Source: Actinomycetota bacterium (GTDB taxonomy: Bacteria; Actinomycetota; Actinomycetes; Nanopelagicales; Nanopelagicaceae). Taken from it: a stretch of DNA of 64,000 nt. A program made the translations under genes and the position numbers. Within the stretch, counting starts at the first letter, position 1; every line of letters begins with the position of its first letter. Where the stretch lies: NCBI GenBank assembly GCA_009698675.1, contig WLPT01000007.1, positions 1 through 64,000 on the forward strand, written 5' to 3'. Positions 47,032-54,847 of the stretch are shown here, piece by piece. The notes beneath the pieces were generated by a model, which saw only the letters and a program-made list of their open reading frames with translations, did not search any database and was not told the DNA's origin.

Positions 47032-47289
47032 TTATGCAGCGCCGAAGCCGACGCGACGTGATGCGGATTCGCCAACTTCAACGAATCCAATCTTGTCTGC
47101 CGGAACGATAATCTCATGGCCTCGCACATCGCTAAGCGTTAGTGGACTACCAGAAGTGAGAGCTTCTGTGACCGCGCTTTTAATATCAGATGTACTCATT
47201 GCGCTCTCGAAAACGATGTCGCTAGCAACGCGAGTAACAGCGATGCGGACCTCTGATTTTACGGCGACTTCATTTTTCTTAATGCTCAT
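47032..47289 (-). CDS. DUF3107 family protein
   Basis: ORF 47032-47343; VRIAVTRVASDIVFESAMSTSDIKSAVTEAL...VPADKIGFVEVGESASRRVGFGA; conserved location next to tetR; start refined to 47289. Confidence 0.92.
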   Translation of the reverse strand: MSIKKNEVAVKSEVRIAVTRVASDIVFESAMSTSDIKSAVTEALTSGSPLTLSDVRGHEIIVPADKIGFVEVGESASRRVGFGAA

Positions 47290-47309
47290 AGGGTTAATCC
47301 TATCGGCCT

Positions 47310-47921
47310 TTAATTGCGTGGAAAACCAGAAATACCTCTCCACATGAGGTTGTTAACGAGCTCTACTGCTTGCTCACGAGTAAGCGTGCTGTCTCGGTCT
47401 AACCAATGGCGAGCAGTGACTTGGGCATAACCAATCATTCCGACCCCGAGCAACATAGAGGCCTCTTTTGGAAGGCCTGTGTCGATGGAGATAACGGCGC
47501 TAGCGGCAGCGGCGCAGTCGTATGTCATGCGATTTAGACGCTCACGTACAGATGGTTCGACACTCATATCACTTTCAAATAACAATCTAAAAGCTTCACC
47601 CTCTTTTTCAATGAATGCAAAGTAAGCATCAACGGTTGCATGGACGCGATTGGCATTATCGGGTGTAGATGCAATCGCCTTTTGGATTTCAAAGACCAGA
47701 GAATCAATGTGTAGATCTAGAACTGCCAAATAAAGTTCGAGCTTTGAAGGAAAGTGTTGATATAAAACTGGCTTACTAACATTTGCGCGGTCGGCAATCT
47801 CATCCATTGCAGCTGAGTGATAGCCAGCACCAGTAAATACTTCAAGGGCGGCTGAAAGCAACAGTGCCCTGCGCTCGTCTCGAGGCAGGCGCGCTTTATT
47901 TGTTAAGTCAGAAGTAGTCAT
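47310..47921 (-). CDS. TetR family transcriptional regulator
   Basis: ALEVFTGAGYHSAAMDEIADRANVSKPVLYQHFPSKLELYLAVL helix-turn-helix; start refined to 47921. Confidence 0.93.
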   Translation of the reverse strand: MTTSDLTNKARLPRDERRALLLSAALEVFTGAGYHSAAMDEIADRANVSKPVLYQHFPSKLELYLAVLDLHIDSLVFEIQKAIASTPDNANRVHATVDAYFAFIEKEGEAFRLLFESDMSVEPSVRERLNRMTYDCAAAASAVISIDTGLPKEASMLLGVGMIGYAQVTARHWLDRDSTLTREQAVELVNNLMWRGISGFPRN

Positions 47922-48016
47922 CAGTGCAATCGTAGAGGGCTTTATATGTTTTGTGCCAATACTTGGAGGCCTAAAAAGTAGCGACAAAGGGGTGACTACG
48001 GCAGAATTAGCGTTCT

Positions 48017-49168
48017 ATGAAAATCCCGCCGCTTGTAGATTCAAATTCGGTACTTAGCCCCGATGAATCTCGACGTTACAGCCGGCATACGGTAATTCCA
48101 CAAATTGCTCAGGAGGGGCAAATCCGCCTGAAGAATGCCAAAGTTGTTTGTGTCGGTGCTGGCGGCTTGGGCTCGCCGATATTGATGTATTTGGCAGCAG
48201 CTGGTGTGGGAGAACTTGGGATAGTTGAATTCGATACGGTCGATGAGTCAAATCTTGCACGACAGGTCATTCACGGCCAGAGTGATATTGGGAGAAGTAA
48301 AATCGAAAGCGCTAAAGCTAAAATTGTAGAAATCAATCCTCTCATAAAGGTTAATATCCATGAAGTTCGCTTAGACACTTCAAATGCCATGGAGATTTTT
48401 TCTGATTACGATCTAATAATCGATGGAAGTGATAATTTTGCTACCCGCTATTTGATCAATGATGCTTGTGTCTTATTAAACAAGCCCTACATCTGGGGTT
48501 CGGTACTTCGCTTCGATGGGCAGGCAAGTGTTGTGTGGGCTAAATACGGTCCGTGTTATCGATGTCTGTACCCCGAGCCGCTAATAGAGGCACTCAACTG
48601 CGCCCAAGCGGGAGTCCTTGGAGTCTTATGTGCATCTATCGGATCTATTCAAGCTACTGAAGCGATAAAACTCATCACCGGTATTGGCCAATCGCTAATT
48701 GGATCTCTGATGGTTTACGACGCATTATCTATGAGTTATGAATTAGTTAAAATATCAAAAGATCCAGAGTGCGTGATTTGCGCAGATAAACCATCACAAC
48801 TCGGCCTGCTCGCTGATTACGAAGCGTTTTGTTCAACTGTTAGGCCAGATGCGATTACTGTTATTGAACTAAAATCAAAGCTTGATAAGGGCGAGGATTT
48901 CTATCTAGTCGATGTGCGAGAGCCCAATGAATTTGAAATTGTTCGAATTCCTGGGGGAGTACTCGTGCCCCTTGCTGGCTTTATTGACGGGAGCGCATTA
49001 GCAGCTTTGCCAAGGGATAAAGAGATAATCTTGTATTGCCGGTCTGGAGTGCGTTCAGCCACAGCTCTTGCGATAGTGAAAGAGGCTGGATTTAATCAAT
49101 CCTCTCATGTTGAAGGCGGTGTACTGGCTTGGGCTAAGCAGGTCGATCCGACATGTACGGTGTACTAA
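48017..49168 (+). CDS. moeZ: Adenylyltransferase/sulfurtransferase MoeZ (ThiF/MoeB + rhodanese)
   Basis: VVCVGAGGLGSPILMYLAAAGVGELGIVEFD, C-terminal rhodanese loop CRSGVRS. Confidence 0.96.
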   Translation: MKIPPLVDSNSVLSPDESRRYSRHTVIPQIAQEGQIRLKNAKVVCVGAGGLGSPILMYLAAAGVGELGIVEFDTVDESNLARQVIHGQSDIGRSKIESAKAKIVEINPLIKVNIHEVRLDTSNAMEIFSDYDLIIDGSDNFATRYLINDACVLLNKPYIWGSVLRFDGQASVVWAKYGPCYRCLYPEPLIEALNCAQAGVLGVLCASIGSIQATEAIKLITGIGQSLIGSLMVYDALSMSYELVKISKDPECVICADKPSQLGLLADYEAFCSTVRPDAITVIELKSKLDKGEDFYLVDVREPNEFEIVRIPGGVLVPLAGFIDGSALAALPRDKEIILYCRSGVRSATALAIVKEAGFNQSSHVEGGVLAWAKQVDPTCTVY

Positions 49169-50022
49169 TGAAAGAGTCATATAAGGATTATCGAATTCTC
49201 TTGGTTCATGCTCACCCCGATGATGAAACTATTAATAATGGTGCGACTATGGCCCTCTATGCCGCACGGGGTGCACAGATCACTCTCGTAACATGTACTC
49301 GCGGCGAAGAAGGTGAGGTCCTCGTAGCGGGACTGTCGCATTTAGCCAGTTCACAAGAGGATGGTCTTGGAGCACATCGTGAAATTGAATTAAAAAATGC
49401 GATGATCGCGTTAGGTGTCAGCGATCACCGCTTCCTGGGAAATTTCCGCGATAGCGGCATGATGGGGAGCGAATCAAATAATCGACCAGATGTTTTCTGG
49501 CAGGCAGATCTAGATTCAGCTGCGGCACTTCTTGTAAAGGTAATTGATGAGGTAAAGCCACACATCATGATTACCTATGACGAAATAGGTGGCTATGGAC
49601 ATCCCGATCACATTAAAGCTCACCTAGTCGCCATGCGCGCAAGCGAACTTTCGAGTTGGTCTATTCAAAAGATTTATTGGAATACGATGCCCAAATCCGT
49701 TATTGCCGCCGGGATTAAGGCGATGAAGGAGGTCGGATCTGATTTCTTTGGCACCGATAACGTCGATGACATTCCATTTGCAAAAGATGATTCATTTGTC
49801 ACCACTTTGATCGACGGCAATGAGTATGTAGATGCAAAAATGGCGGCGATGAGAGCTCATGAAACTCAAATCGCCCTTGATGGTCCCTTTTTTGCGCTTT
49901 CAAATAATTTAGGACTCCAGATATGGGGTCATGAGTATTACACGCTGGTCACAGGCGAAAAAGCCCCGCCTTTTGACGGTGATGGACGCGAGAGTGATTT
50001 AACGTCGGGCATTTCGCTCTGA
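49153..50022 (+). CDS. mshB: PIG-L family deacetylase, MshB-like (mycothiol pathway)
   Basis: LLVHAHPDDETINNGATMALYAARGAQITLVTCTRGEEGEVL; MITYDEIGGYGHPDHIKAH. Confidence 0.88.
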   Translation: MYGVLMKESYKDYRILLVHAHPDDETINNGATMALYAARGAQITLVTCTRGEEGEVLVAGLSHLASSQEDGLGAHREIELKNAMIALGVSDHRFLGNFRDSGMMGSESNNRPDVFWQADLDSAAALLVKVIDEVKPHIMITYDEIGGYGHPDHIKAHLVAMRASELSSWSIQKIYWNTMPKSVIAAGIKAMKEVGSDFFGTDNVDDIPFAKDDSFVTTLIDGNEYVDAKMAAMRAHETQIALDGPFFALSNNLGLQIWGHEYYTLVTGEKAPPFDGDGRESDLTSGISL

Positions 50023-50333
50023 TGAAGTTAATCTACGCCGTTATTTATGGTTTGGGTCTTGGCCTTGCCTCAATTTTTCTGCATGCCTCGATACCGCCAT
50101 TTGGATTGCTGCTTAGTTTGGTAGCTACGGGCGCCGGCATATGGAGCATTGGACGCTTGTGGGGAGGTCGCAGCCTTCGAACTATTGCCAGTCTTGCGTG
50201 GACTGTGATTGTTTTACGAGCAGGATTTCCTGGAGTAAGTGATGAGTATTTAATCGAAGGAACTGCAATTGGGGTTTCACTCATTAATGGTGGTTTTCTG
50301 GTTTTAGTTCTTGCAATTTTACTTCCGGCTTAA
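50022..50333 (+). CDS. Small integral membrane protein downstream of mshB
   Basis: 103 aa with about 4 hydrophobic segments; ATGA-coupled to mshB. Confidence 0.75.
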   Translation: MKLIYAVIYGLGLGLASIFLHASIPPFGLLLSLVATGAGIWSIGRLWGGRSLRTIASLAWTVIVLRAGFPGVSDEYLIEGTAIGVSLINGGFLVLVLAILLPA

Positions 50334-51695
50334 CCAACTCCACTCTTGCCCAGTTGGTCCATCTTTAATCTCTAACCCAGTGGCTTCGAGTTGTGCACGC
50401 AATGTATCGCTCTCACTCCAACGCTTTTGTTTGCGAGCAATTTCTCGTGCATCCAGCAGCTCTTGCTGAATTGGAGAGATCGTTTTAGCATCGATAGTTC
50501 GGTTTAAATCTAGAGCCAAAACCTTATCGGCGTAGATAAACCTGGCTCTCTTATCGGCATCTGAAAAATCTGCACTCTTTTCAATTGTCCGAAGGCGCTG
50601 GAGCGCACGAGGTGCATCCAAATCACCTTCCATAGCAGCAAGAAATTCTTCGTCTATTTGTGATTCGAGCGAATCTCCCCACAGCTGCATTTTCTTTCGT
50701 AATTTACTCAACCTTAAATCGGCGCTCTCAATTGAAGCCCATGTTAAATCCATCTGTGAGCGATATCGATTTTCAAGAAAATTTAAGCGAACTGCAAGTG
50801 GGTCTAAACCTCGCGAAATGACATCTGAAATAAGGATTACATTTCCTGCACTCTTTGACATCTTGCGCCCTTCAAATAACAAATGTTCCCCATGAACCCA
50901 TAAATCAACGGTTTCGCTACCCGCGAAAGCGTTAGATTGTGCCCGTTCATTTTCGTGATGAGGAAAGCGCAGATCTATTCCGCCAACATGCACATTGATG
51001 TGCCTATTGAGAAACTTCATAGACATTGCCGAGCACTCAATATGCCAGCCTGGAAATCCCATACCCCACGGCGAGTCCCAAACCATCTGGGTACGCTTCC
51101 CTGCATTTTTCCAGAGTGCCCAATCGGCATGGAAATGCTTTCCATCCTCATCGCTGTACTCGAATCGATGGCCTGGCTTGAGCGCATCAAGTCGATTTCC
51201 ACTGATCTGTCCATAGCTCTCAAATGATTGAGCATCGAAATAGACGCATCGATCACTTCCAATATAGGCAAAGCCTTCGACAATAAGCTCATTGATCATT
51301 GAAATCATTAGATCTATAGATTCACTTGCCCGCGGGTAAAGCTCGGCAATCTTTATATTAAGTAGAGCTAAGTCTTTATGAAAACTCTCTTCGTACATCC
51401 GTGCGATTTCGAATGGATCTTTTTTCTCAACTTTTGCTTGGGACAACATCTTGTCTTGGTCGGCTACATCCTCGGACATATGTCCAACGTCAGTGATATT
51501 TTGAATGAGCTCCACTTTACCGCCAGAGATCTCAATAGTTCGACGTATGAGATCTGAGAGCATAAAAGTTCGTAGGTTCCCAACGTGTGCGTCGCGATAA
51601 ACAGTCGGTCCGCAGCAGTACATTCTCGTGCAACCATTCAAAGAGGTGATTGGTTTAACACTTCGACTGAGCGTGTCATAGAGTGAAAGAGTCAT
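50319..51695 (-). CDS. cysS: Cysteinyl-tRNA synthetase (divergent actinobacterial subclass)
   Basis: MYCCGPTVYRDAHVGNLRTFMLSD, GWHIECSAMS, HVGGIDLRFPHHENERAQS, GRKMSKSAGN. Confidence 0.9.
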   Translation of the reverse strand: MTLSLYDTLSRSVKPITSLNGCTRMYCCGPTVYRDAHVGNLRTFMLSDLIRRTIEISGGKVELIQNITDVGHMSEDVADQDKMLSQAKVEKKDPFEIARMYEESFHKDLALLNIKIAELYPRASESIDLMISMINELIVEGFAYIGSDRCVYFDAQSFESYGQISGNRLDALKPGHRFEYSDEDGKHFHADWALWKNAGKRTQMVWDSPWGMGFPGWHIECSAMSMKFLNRHINVHVGGIDLRFPHHENERAQSNAFAGSETVDLWVHGEHLLFEGRKMSKSAGNVILISDVISRGLDPLAVRLNFLENRYRSQMDLTWASIESADLRLSKLRKKMQLWGDSLESQIDEEFLAAMEGDLDAPRALQRLRTIEKSADFSDADKRARFIYADKVLALDLNRTIDAKTISPIQQELLDAREIARKQKRWSESDTLRAQLEATGLEIKDGPTGQEWSWLSRK

Positions 51696-51892
51696 GGCCG
51701 AGCAATGACCTCGCGCCAGATGAAGATTTCATCGAGAGAGAACTCAATTAAGCGCCCATGTCGATTTCGCAGTGAGTGCGTACTCTCTAAAACCCCGACA
51801 ATATCTCGGAAGCCGCCCTCAGGATCGTGGAGGCGAATAGTCAGGCGCTTACCGATTAAGGCTTGAAACTGCCCCTCTAGCTCGCTGACCAT
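51692..51892 (-). CDS. 66-aa protein resembling the N-terminal (non-acetyltransferase) domain of Rv0428c-like GNAT proteins
   Basis: LIGKRLTIRLHDPEGGFRDIVGVLESTHSLRNRHGRLIEFSLDEIFIWREV; ATGA-coupled to cysS. Confidence 0.6.
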   Translation of the reverse strand: MVSELEGQFQALIGKRLTIRLHDPEGGFRDIVGVLESTHSLRNRHGRLIEFSLDEIFIWREVIARP

Positions 51893-51989
51893 GGCGCAAC
51901 AATAAACCTTTACCTCAATATCGCGCGCGATGGGCCTATGCGATTAGAATCAACCCAGTCAGTTTCACTAAATATCTGGAGGCAATACC

Positions 51990-52310
51990 GTGACGTACAT
52001 AATCGCCGAGCCATGTGTCGATGTAAAAGATAAATCCTGCATCGAGGAGTGTCCCGTGGACTGTATCTACGAAGGCTCGCGAATGCTCTATATCCAGCCG
52101 GATGAGTGCGTCGACTGCGGCGCCTGCGAACCGGTATGTCCAGTAGAGGCGATCTACTATGAAGATGACGTTCCTCCGCAATGGAAAGACTCTTTAAAGA
52201 TAAATACCGAGTTCTTCGTCGAGATTGGATCTCCAGGCGGAGCCGCCAAGATGGGTCCTACCAATACAGATCACGCACAAATAGCGGCCCTTCCACCTAA
52301 GAGCGAGTAA
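51990..52310 (+). CDS. fdxA: 7Fe ferredoxin (FdxA/FdxC)
   Basis: VDVKDKSCIEECPVDCIYEG...CVDCGACEPVCPVEAIYYEDDVP. Confidence 0.97.
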   Translation: MTYIIAEPCVDVKDKSCIEECPVDCIYEGSRMLYIQPDECVDCGACEPVCPVEAIYYEDDVPPQWKDSLKINTEFFVEIGSPGGAAKMGPTNTDHAQIAALPPKSE

Positions 52311-52316
52311 CTCTCT

Positions 52317-53381
52317 TTGCGCGAACAACTCCCAGATTTTCCGTGGGATGCTTTGGCACCTTTTGGTGAGATAGCGCGCTCGCATCCAGGTGGCATCATC
52401 GATTTATCGCAAGGCACTCCAGTTGATCCAACTCCCGATTTCATACAACAGGCTTTTCGCGATGCATCAAACTCTCCTAGCTATCCAGTTACTGCAGGCA
52501 CACCCGAACTACAAGCTGGCATTAGAGCGTGGGCGATAGATCGACTGGGTGCAACAGGTGAGTTTGATGTGCTTCCATTGATTGGTTCTAAGGAGCTCGT
52601 GGCATGGCTCCCAACAATTTTGCAGTCTCAAACCGTACTAATCCCGCAGATTGCATATCCCACGTATCACGTAGGTGCGTTAATTGCGCAGGCTCGATCT
52701 ATTCCAGTAGATATTGATGCACATGGTTGGCCCAAGGCCGATTTGGCTTGGCTCAACTCTCCATCTAATCCCACAGGACGAGTACATAGTGCGCAAGAGA
52801 TTCAAGCCGCTATCAAGTGGGCCCGCAGCAATAATGCGATTCTTGTCTCGGATGAGTGTTATCTCGAATTTGATCACACAGCAACTTCCATCTCTGTTTT
52901 ATCTCAAACGCAAGCAGATAATAAAAATATCTTGGCTGTACACTCATTATCAAAACGCTCTTCTATGGCCGGTTATCGCGCGGCATTTATGATTGGTGAT
53001 TCGGCACTTATCGCCCGAATCCGAGAACTTCGAAAACACGCCGGAATGATGGTTCCACTTCCAGTACAAAAAGCGATGACGGTTGCCCTCAACGATGCGA
53101 GCCATGTTGCCGAGCAACGAGCACGCTATAACGCCAGACGTGACGCATTGCGGCCGGCGTTAGAGGCCGCTGGTTTTCACATTGAATTTAGTAACTCTGG
53201 TTTATACATCTGGTGTACGCGCAATGAAGATGCCTGGACAAGTGTTGAGTGGTTGGCTCAAAGAGGAATCTTGGCAACACCAGGCGGCTTCTATGGCGCC
53301 CATGGGGCCAGACACATCCGAATCGCCATGACCGCTACCGACGCCCAGATTAACGATGCAGTTTCACGTTTGAAGGCGTAG
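52317..53381 (+). CDS. dapC: Succinyldiaminopimelate transaminase
   Basis: PLP aminotransferase fold; LNSPSNPTGRV, SLSKRSSMAGYRAAF; adjacent to ferredoxin as in other Actinobacteria. Confidence 0.92.
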   Translation: MREQLPDFPWDALAPFGEIARSHPGGIIDLSQGTPVDPTPDFIQQAFRDASNSPSYPVTAGTPELQAGIRAWAIDRLGATGEFDVLPLIGSKELVAWLPTILQSQTVLIPQIAYPTYHVGALIAQARSIPVDIDAHGWPKADLAWLNSPSNPTGRVHSAQEIQAAIKWARSNNAILVSDECYLEFDHTATSISVLSQTQADNKNILAVHSLSKRSSMAGYRAAFMIGDSALIARIRELRKHAGMMVPLPVQKAMTVALNDASHVAEQRARYNARRDALRPALEAAGFHIEFSNSGLYIWCTRNEDAWTSVEWLAQRGILATPGGFYGAHGARHIRIAMTATDAQINDAVSRLKA

Positions 53382-53384
53382 TTC

Positions 53385-54392
53385 ATGGCTGTCGGAATTC
53401 TCTTAGTTGGGGGATTCGGAACTCGTTTGATGCCCCTTACAAAGTACACACCTAAACCTATGCTCACGGTTGCGGGATTGCCGGTAACTGAACATCAATT
53501 GGCAATGGCTCGAAGAGCTGGAATTACAACTGTGGTTCTGGCAACTTCCTACTTAGCCGATTTATTTATCCCATATTTTGGTGATGGATCGAAGTGGGGA
53601 ATGAAGTTGTTGTACGCAGTTGAAAATGCACCACTTGGTACCGGCGGTGCAATTGCCAATGCCGCACTGCTACTTGGAACAAATGAGTCGATAGTTGTTT
53701 TCAACGGCGATGTCTTGAGTTCGCACAATTTGAAGGAACAGATTCGCCAACATGAGGAACATAGTGCCGATGTAACTTTACATCTGACGCGAGTCGAAGA
53801 TGCACGTGCCTATGGCGCAGTTCCAACTGATTCAGAAGGTCGTGTCACCGCATTTTTAGAGAAGATGGAAAACCCAATCACCAACTCGATCAATGCCGGC
53901 TGTTATGTTTTTAATCCTGAGATAGTTGCATCAATCCCATTGGAAACTGTCGTTAGTGTTGAACGTCAAACTTTCCCTGAGCTTATATCTGCTGGTAAAA
54001 AAATCTTTGGCTACATCGATGATTCGTATTGGCTCGACATCGGAACGCCAAGTGCATTGCTAAAGGGTTCACGGGATTTAGTCAGCGGGAAGGCGGATTC
54101 CTCAGCGCTTTTGCGTGCCGAAGTTTCCGTGCATACGCAGCAAGGGTTAATTATGGCAACGGCCGAAGTAGATTCGACTGCAACGATCGATGGTGGTTCA
54201 TGCGTAGGCGCCATGGCCAAGATTGGAGCTAGAGCACATATCTCTGGCTCAATCGTTGAAAGCGGCGCTGTGATTTCCTCAGGTGCCACGGTTATAGATT
54301 CATATATCGCTCATGGGGCCCGGGTTGAGAAAAATGCTCAGATATCTAACTCATTTCTTACAATCGGCGAGAATATATCGATGCAGGCGTGA
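53385..54392 (+). CDS. Sugar nucleotidyltransferase (mannose-1-phosphate guanylyltransferase-like)
   Basis: VGGFGTRLMPLTKYTPKPMLTVAGLP, C-terminal hexapeptide repeats. Confidence 0.9.
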   Translation: MAVGILLVGGFGTRLMPLTKYTPKPMLTVAGLPVTEHQLAMARRAGITTVVLATSYLADLFIPYFGDGSKWGMKLLYAVENAPLGTGGAIANAALLLGTNESIVVFNGDVLSSHNLKEQIRQHEEHSADVTLHLTRVEDARAYGAVPTDSEGRVTAFLEKMENPITNSINAGCYVFNPEIVASIPLETVVSVERQTFPELISAGKKIFGYIDDSYWLDIGTPSALLKGSRDLVSGKADSSALLRAEVSVHTQQGLIMATAEVDSTATIDGGSCVGAMAKIGARAHISGSIVESGAVISSGATVIDSYIAHGARVEKNAQISNSFLTIGENISMQA

Positions 54393-54403
54393 TTTTGCCT
54401 GCA
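54382..54403 (+). terminator. Stem-loop spanning the stop codon of the nucleotidyltransferase gene (possible terminator)
   Basis: TGCAGGC-N8-GCCTGCA; TGA stop lies in the loop; no clear T-run follows. Confidence 0.4.
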
Positions 54404-54430
54404 AATGGCCTATGTGAGCCCTCATTTCAC

Positions 54431-54459
54431 TTGACATTTTCGACTTACACGCGTGTAAT
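54431..54459 (+). promoter_or_regulatory. Sigma-70-like promoter upstream of whiB2
   Basis: TTGACA (54431-54436), 17-nt spacer, TGTAAT (54454-54459). Confidence 0.7.
54445..54458. promoter_or_regulatory. Perfect 14-bp palindrome overlapping the whiB2 -10 element (candidate operator)
   Basis: TTACACGCGTGTAA equals its own reverse complement. Confidence 0.65.
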
Positions 54460-54520
54460 TCACTCTTAAGTAAGTCTTTTCCACGAGGGATTAGACGCAA
54501 AGCTATTAAGGAGAATCGGT

Positions 54521-54820
54521 ATGCCGATCCGACCTGAAGCCACGAACTCCCTGGCGCCAGCTACTGGCCCAACAATTACTATCAACAGCGGAGAGAGCCT
54601 TGAGCTCTCCTGGCAGGAGCGCTCTCTATGCGCGCAAACAGATCCAGAGGCCTTCTTTCCAGAAAAGGGGGGATCTACTCGTGAGGCAAAGCGCGTCTGC
54701 CTCTCATGCGATGTTCGCTCCGAATGTTTGGAGTATGCCTTGGCACATGATGAGCGCTTTGGAATTTGGGGCGGCCTATCAGAGCGTGAACGACGTCGCC
54801 TCAAGCGCCGCTCTGCGTAA
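54521..54820 (+). CDS. whiB2: WhiB family Fe-S transcriptional regulator (WhiB2/WhmD-like)
   Basis: Four-Cys pattern C..., CLSCDVRSEC, FGIWGGLSERERRRLKRR. Confidence 0.95.
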   Translation: MPIRPEATNSLAPATGPTITINSGESLELSWQERSLCAQTDPEAFFPEKGGSTREAKRVCLSCDVRSECLEYALAHDERFGIWGGLSERERRRLKRRSA

Positions 54821-54847
54821 TTTTAACGCCACTCAAAGGTTAGAGCT

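Noticed and set aside
51990-52310. Ferredoxin as the dedicated redox partner of the P450
   Set aside because: It is a 7Fe FdxA/FdxC in the conserved fdx-dapC block, nearly 40 kb away; no specific evidence links it to the P450.
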